Assembly (NCBI GenBank): GCA_028282325.1
Contig: JANQID010000093.1
Location: forward strand, 1 to 58,038
From: Chloroflexaceae bacterium
GTDB taxonomy: Bacteria; Chloroflexota; Chloroflexia; Chloroflexales; Chloroflexaceae
Reading direction: 5' to 3'
Length of the DNA: 58,038 nucleotides
Shown here: positions 8,087 through 16,131 of the stretch, one piece after another
Layout: each line of letters starts with the position of its first letter
Position numbering within the stretch: position 1 is the first letter of the stretch
The notes under the pieces: generated by a model
What the model was told of the DNA's origin: nothing
The model's input: the letters and a program-made list of their open reading frames with translations, nothing else
The model's database searches: none
Translations under genes and position numbers: made by a program

Positions 8087-8356
8087 ATGCGATTACCTGA
8101 TTTGCTTGCTGATATCCATGCGCTCGAAGAAACCATCCTGGCCTTTGAGCGCAAGTATGGCGTTCGCTCCGAAACCTTCTACGCGGCCTACGTCAGCGGC
8201 GAAGAGCCTGATGATGACAGTTGGGTTCTCGACTTTAGCGAATGGGCCAGCGTCTACCAAACATGGCTTGCCCGCCAGGCCGAATACCGCAATGAGGTGC
8301 AACGCCTCCAACACGATACCCCTGGCCTCGCTGGCTTGATTCGGGTTGCGGCATGA
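8087..8356 (+). CDS. small partner protein of a TumE-type toxin (putative antitoxin)
   Basis: An 89-residue acidic helical protein (LPDLLADIHALEETI, then an FERKYGVRSETFYAAY segment and WVLDFSEWASVYQTWL). Proteins of this pattern are regularly found directly upstream of TumE/DUF6516 toxins, and the ATGA overlap with the next gene (8353-8356) supports translational coupling. A GGAG ribosome site precedes ATG 8087 and a TATAAT box lies at 8064. The antitoxin role is inferred from position; no DNA-binding motif is obvious. Confidence 0.7.
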   Translation: MRLPDLLADIHALEETILAFERKYGVRSETFYAAYVSGEEPDDDSWVLDFSEWASVYQTWLARQAEYRNEVQRLQHDTPGLAGLIRVAA

Positions 8357-8661
8357 CGAACCCGTTGCGCACACCGGAAGATTATGAACTGTTCGTTTAT
8401 ACGCTTGCCGAACAGTTTCCCGCTATTCGTCGCTCAACTTTGGTTTTTGTGCGCTACGGTGCAACGCTAGCTCGGGTCAATGGCGAGCTCTATTTTGATG
8501 CCGATATCCGCCTGATCGTCCGTGAACGACTCACGTTTGAACGTCTCCCGATGGTTATTGACGGATATGGCTATGAAATCTGGCAGGCCGACGAGAAGCT
8601 GTATTGGTATGATCCAACGCAAGCAGTTCAACCCGAAGAAGTTCATCGACCGCGAGTTTGA
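8353..8661 (+). CDS. TumE-family toxin, C-terminally truncated
   Basis: A 102-residue protein matching TumE/DUF6516 through FVYTLAEQFPAIRRSTLVF, ARVNGELYFDADIRLIVRE and IDGYGYEIWQADEKLYWYDP. Family members then continue with a His/Pro-rich tail. Here, after WYDP (about base 8620), the frame runs instead into sequence that in another frame is the start of an ATPase gene, giving an unrelated TQAVQPEEVHRPRV end. The toxin therefore seems cut by a deletion joining it to the ATPase gene. Whether the truncated product is still active is unknown; the intact partner upstream argues that some function may remain. Confidence 0.7.
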   Translation: MTNPLRTPEDYELFVYTLAEQFPAIRRSTLVFVRYGATLARVNGELYFDADIRLIVRERLTFERLPMVIDGYGYEIWQADEKLYWYDPTQAVQPEEVHRPRV

Positions 8662-10063
8662 GCAGGAGTTGTTCGAGGAGTTGCTCGCTTTTCAAGACGC
8701 CGCGCGCATCCTCGCCATCCGCGACGCCAGCGGTATGGGCAAAAGTCACCTGATCGAACTGTTCCGCTACCGCTGCCGCGTGACCCGCCCGCGCACGCCG
8801 GTCAGCCTGATCGACCTCAAGCAGTTGCCCGACCAGTCGCCGATGATGTTGATCAAAGCGGCGGTCAAAGACCTGGCCGACCTGGGCGTGCCTTTTCCCC
8901 GGTTCACCGCCTTCGACAACGCACGCGTCTCGCGCGACTTCGAGTTCATCCGCGCCTCGGCCTATCTGCAAGGCGCCGGCATCAAAGGCGCGTATCAAGC
9001 GATTCTCAACACGGCATCCAACCTGGGCGCGCAGGGCGAGTTCAACGCGCCGGTTGAATTCAATATCGAGGATTTGCATATTGTAGCGGCGCACAGAACG
9101 AAGCGTGATATTCACACTGGTATGGAGGCGCACCTTATGGAAGCTCTCGAACTCGCCCGCCAGGCGCTGCTTGTCCTTGCGCCCTCCGTGGCCCAGGGCA
9201 CGCTGGCGAAGATCGGCGAAGATACAACCGACCACGTGACCCGGCTCGTCGGGCGGGCCTGGGGCTTGCTCGGCGGCGGCGCGCGGAACGACCCCCGGGC
9301 CGCCCACGCGCTGGCGGTCTACCAGGAAGAGCCGGACGACGAACGCAACCGGGAGCGGCTGGCGCAAGGCCTGGCCGCCTATTTGCAGCAGCAGCACCAG
9401 GCGGCGGACGAACTGCGCGCGGCGGTCGAAGAGCTCCGCCGGCGCGCGCCCGGCGTGCAGGTGAGTTTCACCAACAGCGGCGAGAACCAGGGCCAGCAGG
9501 TCGGCGTCAACTACGGCTCGATGACCCAACGCCGCCAGGACATTCACAACGCCGCGCCGAATCAGGGCGCGCAGGGCGTGTTCGAGGGGCCGGTGACGTT
9601 CAACCAGCAACGAGTTGGCAACCAATACAACGCGGCCCGCGACATCGTTCAGGCCGGGGACGACGTCACCCAGATCGGCGGCGACCAGATCAACGCCCAG
9701 GGGTCGCAGGGCTTCATCAACCGACCGAGCGGCCCGGTGTCGCAGCACTTCGGCGACGTCACGCACGGCGACAGCGCAGCGTTCGCCCAGGCCTTCGCCC
9801 AGATCTACGCGGCGATCGACGCCCGCCCGCCCGACGCCGACGTGGATAAGGAAGAGATTGCCGCGACGGTCAAGAACATCGAGCAGGAGGCGCGGAAGGG
9901 CGACGCCGCGAACGAGAAGAAGCTTGACCGCTGGCTGCGCAGTCTGGCCGCGATGGCCGCCGACATCTTCGACATCACCGTCGCCGCGCTGACCGGGCCG
10001 CAGGCTGCGTTCGCCGCCGTGGCGCGCAGGGCGGCGGCGCGGGCGAAGCAGGAGCAAGTGTAG
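8609..10063 (+). CDS. chimeric protein: P-loop ATPase fragment fused to a Gly/Gln-rich repeat protein
   Basis: A 484-residue product. Residues 1-55 resemble the opening of a family of signalling ATPases (KKFIDREFEQELFEELL, then the Walker A-like RDASGMGKSHLIE). The ATPase portion stops near residue 160 with no Walker B or sensor motifs. Residues 177-484 look like a separate protein: a helical segment (ELARQALLVLAPSVAQGTL), then solenoid-like repeats such as NQGAQGVFEGPVTFN and INAQGSQGFINRPSG, then a conserved acidic/helical tail (DVDKEEIAATVKNIEQEA). A ribosome site GGAGG (9124-9128) and ATG (9137) remain inside, marking the likely original start of the second gene. ATG 8609 overlaps the toxin gene by 53 bases. 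Confidence 0.65.
   Translation: MIQRKQFNPKKFIDREFEQELFEELLAFQDAARILAIRDASGMGKSHLIELFRYRCRVTRPRTPVSLIDLKQLPDQSPMMLIKAAVKDLADLGVPFPRFTAFDNARVSRDFEFIRASAYLQGAGIKGAYQAILNTASNLGAQGEFNAPVEFNIEDLHIVAAHRTKRDIHTGMEAHLMEALELARQALLVLAPSVAQGTLAKIGEDTTDHVTRLVGRAWGLLGGGARNDPRAAHALAVYQEEPDDERNRERLAQGLAAYLQQQHQAADELRAAVEELRRRAPGVQVSFTNSGENQGQQVGVNYGSMTQRRQDIHNAAPNQGAQGVFEGPVTFNQQRVGNQYNAARDIVQAGDDVTQIGGDQINAQGSQGFINRPSGPVSQHFGDVTHGDSAAFAQAFAQIYAAIDARPPDADVDKEEIAATVKNIEQEARKGDAANEKKLDRWLRSLAAMAADIFDITVAALTGPQAAFAAVARRAAARAKQEQV
9124..9139 (+). promoter_or_regulatory. internal ribosome site and start codon
   Basis: GGAGG at 9124-9128, an 8-base spacer and ATG at 9137, in frame with the chimeric gene. The preceding ~70 bases are less GC-rich and read like an old intergenic region. 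A separate 308-residue product from this start is likely. Confidence 0.6.
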
Positions 10064-10073
10064 GAATGATTGA

Positions 10074-10949
10074 ATGAGCGGCCCTATGCCTTCAACCAAC
10101 AGCCCAACCCTACGCACCCGGCCCGAAGCGGCGACAACTGCGATCACAACCGAATGGGACGCCCGACTCGGCCTGAGCTACCTGTCCGCTGGCGCGCAAG
10201 GCCCGGCGGTGGCACTGCTCCACGGCTGGGGCGCGTTCAAAGAACTCTGGTGGAGCACCCTGCGCGCGCTCGCGCCGGAATATCGCGCCTTCGCGCCCGA
10301 TATGCCCGGCCACGGCGCCTCGCCCCTGCGCGACATCGACACGATGGCCGGGCTGGCCGACCTGATCGCCGACTTCTGCGCCGCCCGCGACCTAAACGCC
10401 ATCACGCTGGTCGGCCACTCGATGGGGGGCAACATCGCCCTGGAACTGGCGCTGCGGCGACCCGACCTGGTGCAGCGGCTGGCGCTGGTCGATGCGGCGC
10501 TCGAACCTCGCCAGATGCCGCTCTACGTGCGCCCCTACGCCACAAGCCTGCCGGGCTGGTCGCTGCTGCGCCTCTCGCTGGCCTTCGCGCGTCATTTTCG
10601 CCCGCTGGGACGGCGCGTGCCACCCCTGCACGGCGGCGGCTGGATCATCCCCTGGCTGCGTCGCTCGACCTACGCCACCTTCAACGAACCCATCGGTATG
10701 CACCGCCTGATCCGCAACCTGTTCGCCAATCCGATCGGTGCGCGGCTCGGCGCCATTCGCGTGCCGACGCTGGTGATCACTGGCCAGTTCGACGGCCTGG
10801 TCCCCCCCGAACTCTCGCGCCGCGCGGCGCGGGCCATTCCCGGCGCGCGCTTCGCCGTCATCCCCGGCGCGCTGCACAACCCGATGGATGAACGCCCGCG
10901 CGCATTCGAGCGGACGCTGCTCGCCTTCCTGCACGAAATCGATCAATAG
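10074..10949 (+). CDS. alpha/beta-fold hydrolase
   Basis: A 291-residue hydrolase. It has the oxyanion-hole segment LLHGWG, the nucleophile elbow GHSMGG, an acid in TGQFDGLVP and the catalytic His in GALHNPMDE, the order of the classical Ser-Asp-His triad. The lid region is rich in Leu/Arg with no membrane helix, so the protein is probably cytoplasmic. ATG at 10074 has AGGA eight bases upstream; a second ATG at 10086 is possible. The substrate cannot be predicted. It starts ten bases after the chimeric gene and may share its transcript. Confidence 0.88.
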   Translation: MSGPMPSTNSPTLRTRPEAATTAITTEWDARLGLSYLSAGAQGPAVALLHGWGAFKELWWSTLRALAPEYRAFAPDMPGHGASPLRDIDTMAGLADLIADFCAARDLNAITLVGHSMGGNIALELALRRPDLVQRLALVDAALEPRQMPLYVRPYATSLPGWSLLRLSLAFARHFRPLGRRVPPLHGGGWIIPWLRRSTYATFNEPIGMHRLIRNLFANPIGARLGAIRVPTLVITGQFDGLVPPELSRRAARAIPGARFAVIPGALHNPMDERPRAFERTLLAFLHEIDQ

Positions 10950-11316
10950 CCGAAAACCGATACCCGAAAGGGACGTCAGGAACGCGCAGCGGTGTTTTTT
11001 GCAGCCGCTGCTCTCCCTCGCGCAGCGCCGCATACATCGAGAACTGTCGGATATCGGGATTCCGGCCACGCTGAAAAAGGGGTATGTGCAAGAAGGTCGC
11101 AGCGGGCTGAGACCGGTCTAACGCGCCGGACGCCCTCTGAGAACATCTTTGCGTTCCTCTGCGTTCTTTGCGGCACGATCGACCTGGCGACTCTTCGACA
11201 TCGCGTCAATGCTCATGCGCTCTGGAGCGCCATAGGCATATCAGTAGCTATCGTCTATACCATTCTCTCATCATTAACAAGATATTGGCAAAGCATAAAC
11301 AAATCGTAAACACCCC
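10950..11316. other. non-coding spacer, ~370 bp
   Basis: No convincing gene. Short frames here lack family resemblance. It holds a low-complexity phrase rich in TGCGTTC at about 11147-11172, of a type common in many genomes, and becomes AT-rich toward the promoter at 11317. Confidence 0.6.
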
Positions 11317-11345
11317 TTGACAGGCGCGCCAGCTTGATGGATAAT
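11317..11345 (+). promoter_or_regulatory. strong sigma70-type promoter
   Basis: TTGACA at 11317-11322, a 17-base spacer and GATAAT at 11340-11345. It would give an ~80-base leader before the Cys-rich gene at 11433. Confidence 0.75.
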
Positions 11346-11432
11346 TAGATTAATGCGTTTTTTCTATCGAAACTAATGTCGATTGGATCAACCATCAGGA
11401 AGCTCGCGTTCTGACTAAAGATACAACAACCT

Positions 11433-11684
11433 ATGACTATATTGCTCACGATATGCAGTTATTGCGCGCAAAGCCGACCCGACTTTCTGCGAACCGTGGA
11501 CAAACTCAAACATGAATTTGCCGAGAACCTCCGGGTCAATGCAGTCGATTGCATGGCGGCGTGCGACGATGCTCCGGCGGTTATGGTCGAATACGACTAT
11601 ATTCCGCGGGTTTCACCCGAAGAGCTTCATAAACGCATCGAGCAACGGCTCGAGCAGGGCGCTCTGCTCAATTACAGCAAATAG
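11433..11684 (+). CDS. small thioredoxin-like 2Fe-2S protein (DUF1636-like)
   Basis: An 83-residue protein with four cysteines, at residues 8, 11, 40 and 44, in the arrangement of thioredoxin-like 2Fe-2S ferredoxins and DUF1636 proteins (CSYC near the N-terminus, then DCMAACDDAP). The last motif is very close to the cluster-binding loop of NuoE-like subunits. It stands alone behind a near-consensus promoter, so it probably has its own electron-transfer or metal-binding role rather than serving in a complex encoded here. Cys8-x2-Cys11 is tighter than the spacing in NuoE. Confidence 0.7.
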   Translation: MTILLTICSYCAQSRPDFLRTVDKLKHEFAENLRVNAVDCMAACDDAPAVMVEYDYIPRVSPEELHKRIEQRLEQGALLNYSK

Positions 11685-11741
11685 CGCCATACAGCAGCGT
11701 CGGCATCTTGCCGGCGAACGAATGACCGTTCGTTATCTCGG

Positions 11742-12191
11742 CTATTCCGTCGCGCGATAGGTCGCCTCAATTGCCGCGATCTGATCGACCGCCGCCTGCT
11801 CTTCGGGCGGGCACGGCGTAGCAAACCAGGCGGTCAAAATCTCCCGCGCTATGTCTATCGTCGTGGCCCGCAGGCTGAGCGCCAGCACATTGGCGTGATT
11901 CCACTTGCGGGCGCCCTCGGCGGTCTGGGCGTCGCCGCACAACGCTGCCCGAACACCCGGCACTTTGTTCGCGGCGATACTCACGCCGGTGCCAGTATAA
12001 CAGCACACGACGCCTTGCTCAGCCTCGCCCGCAGCCACCGCCGCGCCGACCGCCTGCCCAACGTCGGGCCACTGATCATCGGCGCCGGCCAGCGGACCGA
12101 ACAGCGTGAACGTATGACCGCGCTGCTCAAGTTCGGCGATCAACGCGTCGGTGAAGACGTTCTTTTCATCGCTTCCTATTGCCAACTTCAT
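11742..12191 (-). CDS. RpiB/LacA/LacB-family sugar-phosphate isomerase
   Basis: A 149-residue enzyme. The N-terminal MKLAIGSDEKN and the active-site stretch CCYTGTGVSIAANKVPGVRAA define the RpiB/LacAB family, which interconverts aldose and ketose phosphates (ribose 5-phosphate/ribulose 5-phosphate in RpiB). The usual GTGIGMSIAANK is GTGVSIAANK here. ATG 12191 follows AAGGAG; an upstream ATG at 12212 would overlap the ribosome site and is rejected. Cytoplasmic. Whether it is a true ribose-5-phosphate isomerase or acts on another sugar phosphate is open. Confidence 0.88.
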   Translation of the reverse strand: MKLAIGSDEKNVFTDALIAELEQRGHTFTLFGPLAGADDQWPDVGQAVGAAVAAGEAEQGVVCCYTGTGVSIAANKVPGVRAALCGDAQTAEGARKWNHANVLALSLRATTIDIAREILTAWFATPCPPEEQAAVDQIAAIEATYRATE

Positions 12192-12236
12192 CGCTATGCA
12201 CTCCTTATCCAAAGTTGCCTGATCCTTGTATCAACA

Positions 12237-13154
12237 TCACTTCCATTCCAATCGGGCCATTCGTCCGTCGGCAGGCCCAGGCCGCACGGGCGCTTCAGGT
12301 CGTGTGACAAACTGATGCGCCAGGGGCAGGTAAGCCGACGCACGGCGCACATAGTCGCGCGCGACCGGGTTAGCGCGAATCTGTTCGGGCGCGACAACGC
12401 CCTGATTATGCCATGCCGCCAGCGTGCGCCAGCTCACCGGAACCCGTTCGTATTGCGCGCGGTAGAGCCCCCGCTCCAGGTTCGCTGCCAGATACTCGAT
12501 CGCCATCTCGTCGCGGCAAAGCTCGGCGTTGATAGCAACAAACAACGCCTGCTCATCGGCAAAACGATCGGGGTCGATCAGGCTGCCGGCGACATGCACC
12601 GGCACACTGATCACCCCCGGCGGATCGGGGATCGGCAGTTGCCGGCGCAAGATCTCCAGCGCCACCGACGGGCGTAGATTCGCCGGCCAGACGCTGAAAT
12701 TGCCGCCGACTCCGATCGCGTTGGCCCGGCGTTGCGCCGCTTCATAGAACGGCGTCAACACACGCAGAGGCTCGACATCATCCTCCAGCCAGCCGTTATG
12801 CTCGTTATACAGCAGCAAGGTGATGACCTCGGCGAACTCTACATCGTTCATCCCCGATAGATTTGGGCGATTATGGCGTGCCGCCGCCGCAAGAATCGTC
12901 GGACGCAAGGTCGCCATTCGCGCGGCCAACTCCGGGCGCACATAGGGTTCAATCGTCAGCCCCGGCGCCGCGAAACCAACCGCGCGCCGTCCGAGGCGCG
13001 ACGCCGCTGCGGCTGAAGCCGGGTCGGGGTGCAGGCTGCTCCACACTGCGGTCGCCGAACCGATCAAACTCAGAATTATCGCTCCACCGATGCACAGGCG
13101 CATCCAACTCATCCAATCCATCCAACCAAGAGGACTAAGACGTTGTCGAAGCAT
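12237..13154 (-). CDS. hypothetical exported or membrane-anchored protein, possibly lysozyme-like
   Basis: A 305-residue protein with one N-terminal hydrophobic segment (about 18-40: CIGGAIILSLIGSATAV), likely a signal anchor, then a soluble domain. A segment LLLYNEHNGWLED followed about 35 residues later by GVGGNFSVWPANLRPSVALEIL recalls the Glu and the following S-x-G/W-P-x-N-x-RP motif of some lysozyme-like muramidases; this is a weak resemblance. It lies next to a promoter-bearing spacer and is divergent from a zincin/GH18/TPR cluster, which would suit a cell-envelope role. Function otherwise unknown. Confidence 0.6.
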   Translation of the reverse strand: MLRQRLSPLGWMDWMSWMRLCIGGAIILSLIGSATAVWSSLHPDPASAAAASRLGRRAVGFAAPGLTIEPYVRPELAARMATLRPTILAAAARHNRPNLSGMNDVEFAEVITLLLYNEHNGWLEDDVEPLRVLTPFYEAAQRRANAIGVGGNFSVWPANLRPSVALEILRRQLPIPDPPGVISVPVHVAGSLIDPDRFADEQALFVAINAELCRDEMAIEYLAANLERGLYRAQYERVPVSWRTLAAWHNQGVVAPEQIRANPVARDYVRRASAYLPLAHQFVTRPEAPVRPGPADGRMARLEWK

Positions 13155-13341
13155 AGGCGTTGGTTACGTCTCCTGCCTGATAGTTATAGTTACAATCGAT
13201 AGTTCTCGCTGCCGCGTATGACTCATTCACCGTCAGCGATCCTACCGACTATAGCATATTCGCTTTTGGCCATTCTCGCATATGCGAAGCCAACCGGCTA
13301 TGCAATCATTCGTTCGATTGAACATAACACGCCAAAAACCC

Positions 13342-13371
13342 TTGACACCTCATCGCCCAAACCCGTATAAT
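13342..13371 (+). promoter_or_regulatory. consensus sigma70 promoter for the zincin-GH18-TPR cluster
   Basis: TTGACA at 13342-13347, an 18-base spacer and TATAAT at 13366-13371: both hexamers are perfect. Transcription would start near 13378, about 23 bases before ATG 13401. Confidence 0.85.
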
Positions 13372-13400
13372 AGCCATTAAGCTGAGAGGAAATGTGTAAT

Positions 13401-13766
13401 ATGGATGATCGTGCGTTTGAGCAACTTGTCGTCGAGGCGATCGAGAGTTTGCCGCCCGAATTCGCCCGCTATCTGGAGAACGTCGATATCATCGTCGAAA
13501 AACGCCCGTCGCCCGAACAGCGGCGGATGGTCGGACTGAAGCCCTGGCAAAGCCTCTACGGACTCTACGAAGGCGTTCCGTTGACCGAGCGCTCCAGTGC
13601 GGATCTGATCCTTCCCGATCATATCATTATCTTCCAAGGGCCGCTCGAACGCGACTTCCGCAGCCTCTCAGCATTGCGCGCGCAAGTTCGGCGCACCGTG
13701 TTGCACGAGATCGCTCACGTATTCGGCATCAGCGATGAACGCTTGGACGAACTAGGAGCCTACTAG
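13401..13766 (+). CDS. minimal zincin-type metallopeptidase family protein
   Basis: A 121-residue protein of the zincin_1/MPN-unrelated small metallopeptidase family, recognised by HEIAHVFGISDERLDELG near the C-terminus. His102, Glu103 and His106 form the HExxH site, with a downstream acidic third ligand. The start at 13401 is preferred over 13392 because GAGAGGA is ten bases upstream of the former and only one base from the latter. Substrate unknown. It is followed four bases later by the GH18 gene. Confidence 0.88.
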   Translation: MDDRAFEQLVVEAIESLPPEFARYLENVDIIVEKRPSPEQRRMVGLKPWQSLYGLYEGVPLTERSSADLILPDHIIIFQGPLERDFRSLSALRAQVRRTVLHEIAHVFGISDERLDELGAY

Positions 13767-13770
13767 CCCC

Positions 13771-15045
13771 ATGAACCGTCGCTTTCTACCCGGGCTCCGA
13801 ACCCTGCTGCTTGGAACGATGTACATCGTCGCGCTGGCAGTTGCAGCCGCGTTGATCACAGACACACTGGCGCTGGCGCGCCAACTGCCCTCTGTGGCAA
13901 CGACTTCGCCCTCGCCGACAATGGCGCCTTCGGCGGCGACGCCGCAAACCAGGGCCGTCCCGCTCATCAAATTGCCGACGCCGGTTCCGCCGACCCCCAT
14001 CCCGGTCAGCGCCGATGCGGCAACCGGCCTGCCCGGCTATCACCCGAAGACCGGACGCTACATCGCCGTCTGGATGCCGCCCTCATTCAGCGGCGGCTCG
14101 CGGGCATCCTTCGAGGCGAACAAAGATATTATCGACGAGATCAGCCCGTTCTGGTACGCTACTGATAGCAGCGGACGATTGTACGGCACGCGCAACGACG
14201 AACTGGTGCGCATTGCCCACGAGAACAACATCCTGATCATTCCGACCATTCACAATATCAGCGATCCCTCGTCTGTTGTCACCGTGCTAACGAATCCACA
14301 ACGGCGCGCGCGTCACATCCAGAATATCGTCGATGAAGTGCTGGCACGCAACTACGACGGCATTGATATTGACTACGAATCGCTCGATAGTTCGCTCCGC
14401 GAGGAATACTCTGCATTCATCAAAGAACTGGCCGAAGCCCTGCACGCCCAAGGCAAAATGCTGACCGTCGCCGCCCATGCCAAAGACAAAGACTACGGCG
14501 GCCTGGGCGGGTATCAAGACTGGGCGGAGATCGGCCAATTTGTCGATCGGCTGCGGATTATGACCTACGACTATAGCTGGCGCGGAAGCGGCCCCGGCCC
14601 GGTAGCGCCGCTCTACTGGGTGCAATCCGTCGCCGAGTACGCACGTTCGGTGGTTGACCCGACCAAAGTGGTCATCGGCGTACCATTCTACGGCTATGAC
14701 TGGCCGCCCGGCGGCAGAGCCCGCGCCTTGCCCTGGCGTGACATCGAGGACTTGATCGAGGAGCAGAGCCTGACCGTCAACTTGATGCAGCGCAGCGCCC
14801 AGGGCCGCGTGGACGAGAGCTATTTCTACTATCGCTCATCACAGGGAACGCGCACGGTCTGGTTTATGACCGATAGCGGCCTGGAATCGAAGATCGATAC
14901 GATCCAGAGCATGGATCTGGCCGGGCTGGCCATCTGGCAACTGGGGTACGAGAAACCGGAATATTGGGAAGTAATCCGCCGCGAAATGGTTGAAGATCCG
15001 GCGCTGATTCAGCGGGCGATCAACCCGCTCCTGCCTGAGCATTAG
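13771..15045 (+). CDS. exported glycoside hydrolase family 18 protein
   Basis: A 424-residue protein with an N-terminal membrane segment (about 11-32), a Pro/Ser/Thr linker to about residue 85, and a GH18 TIM barrel. The active-site strand is YDGIDIDYE, giving DGxDxDxE with Glu203 as the proton donor. The barrel starts with IAVWMPPSF and ends with LAIWQLGYEKPEYW. Bacterial GH18 proteins of this short type often resemble spore or cell-wall YaaH-like N-acetylglucosaminidases rather than chitinases. The extracellular placement and the TPR protein downstream point to wall remodelling (inference). Confidence 0.9.
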   Translation: MNRRFLPGLRTLLLGTMYIVALAVAAALITDTLALARQLPSVATTSPSPTMAPSAATPQTRAVPLIKLPTPVPPTPIPVSADAATGLPGYHPKTGRYIAVWMPPSFSGGSRASFEANKDIIDEISPFWYATDSSGRLYGTRNDELVRIAHENNILIIPTIHNISDPSSVVTVLTNPQRRARHIQNIVDEVLARNYDGIDIDYESLDSSLREEYSAFIKELAEALHAQGKMLTVAAHAKDKDYGGLGGYQDWAEIGQFVDRLRIMTYDYSWRGSGPGPVAPLYWVQSVAEYARSVVDPTKVVIGVPFYGYDWPPGGRARALPWRDIEDLIEEQSLTVNLMQRSAQGRVDESYFYYRSSQGTRTVWFMTDSGLESKIDTIQSMDLAGLAIWQLGYEKPEYWEVIRREMVEDPALIQRAINPLLPEH

Positions 15046-15058
15046 GCATGGTGAAGGT

Positions 15059-16078
15059 ATGATTGAGACTGCGGTGAAAGCTAATACCGGCGAGGCGCTT
15101 CGTCTGTTTCAGCGCGGCGTCGCGGCGGCGCGCGGCGGGCAGCGGCGGGTGGCCGCCGGTTTGCTCACCCGCTCGATCCAGCTCGATCCGCGCAACGAGC
15201 GCACCTGGCTCTGGCTCAGCGGCGTCCTCGACGAGCCGGAACAGATCGCCTTTTGCTTGCAATCGGTGTTGAAGATCAACCCCGCCAACGAGCGCGCGTT
15301 ACAGGGGCTGCGCTGGCTGGAAGAGCGCAAGTTGCTGAACGGCAAGCCCGTTCCCGCCGTGCTGACGAGCATCCAGATCGACACGCCCGTTGATGAGGCC
15401 GAACAACCGGATCAGAGCAGCTCCTGGTGGGTCAAATGGCGCCAGACCAGCCACGAGATGAGTCGCGTGCGGCTCGTGGTCTGGAGCGTCCCGATTGTCT
15501 TGCTTTGCCTGGCCCTATTGCTCCACAACAACTTCGCGCTCGCTCTTGATCAACAGCAGGCGGAGCCCGCCACGATGGCGCAGCCGGAGGTCGTCGTCGC
15601 CGAGCCGCCCGAACCCACGGCCATACCGATTCTGGAAGCCGAGCCTTTTTCCCTGCGCGAGAGTCTGACGATCGGCTACTTCAGCGCGCTGGAACCCATT
15701 CGCCAGCAGTTGCGCAACGCGACCGACAGCTATCTAAATGCGACCGGCCAGCCCGGCGGCGCGTCGGTGAGCCATGTCGCGGCGACCCAGACGTTTCGCC
15801 GCCAGATCGACCAGGCGCGTACGGCGATGGAAAATCTCACCCCGCCCCAGGCGCTTCAGCCTGCTCACGCGGATTATCTGGCCGGGTTGGAGCTTGAACA
15901 AGAGGCCCTCGACGCCATTCTGGAGTTCTACGGAAGTTACCAGGTCGAGCACGCCAACCGCGCGGCGATGCGCCTCCAAGAGGCCAACGCGCTGATCGAC
16001 CACGCCAACGCCCTGTTCGACTCACAAATGCAACAGATGCGCCTGGTCAGTTCGATCTCGGTGCATACCCCTCGCTAA
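15059..16078 (+). CDS. TPR-containing membrane protein
   Basis: A 339-residue protein. Residues 10-95 form tetratricopeptide-like helices (ALRLFQRGVAAARGGQRRVAAGLLTRSI, then WLWLSGVLDEPEQIAFCLQSVLKINPANERAL). One membrane helix follows at about 140-160 (LVVWSVPIVLLCLALLL). The C-terminal ~170 residues are helical and probably outside the membrane. It starts 13 bases after the GH18 stop and is likely co-transcribed. A cytoplasmic TPR coupled to an external helical domain suggests a scaffold; no enzyme motif is seen. Confidence 0.8.
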   Translation: MIETAVKANTGEALRLFQRGVAAARGGQRRVAAGLLTRSIQLDPRNERTWLWLSGVLDEPEQIAFCLQSVLKINPANERALQGLRWLEERKLLNGKPVPAVLTSIQIDTPVDEAEQPDQSSSWWVKWRQTSHEMSRVRLVVWSVPIVLLCLALLLHNNFALALDQQQAEPATMAQPEVVVAEPPEPTAIPILEAEPFSLRESLTIGYFSALEPIRQQLRNATDSYLNATGQPGGASVSHVAATQTFRRQIDQARTAMENLTPPQALQPAHADYLAGLELEQEALDAILEFYGSYQVEHANRAAMRLQEANALIDHANALFDSQMQQMRLVSSISVHTPR

Positions 16079-16131
16079 ATCATTCTTCGAGTTATGTCAA
16101 CTACAACCGGCACGCTCCGGCGTCACTCACG

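Noticed and set aside
8555-10147. 530-codon open frame on the minus strand opposite the chimeric gene
   Set aside because: It is antisense to a frame with clear P-loop and repeat motifs; the reading has no family resemblance and is explained by GC-rich codon bias.
11120-11180. phrase rich in TGCGTTC as a possible regulatory repeat
   Set aside because: Such phrases are common low-complexity sequence in many genomes, and only one copy is present here.
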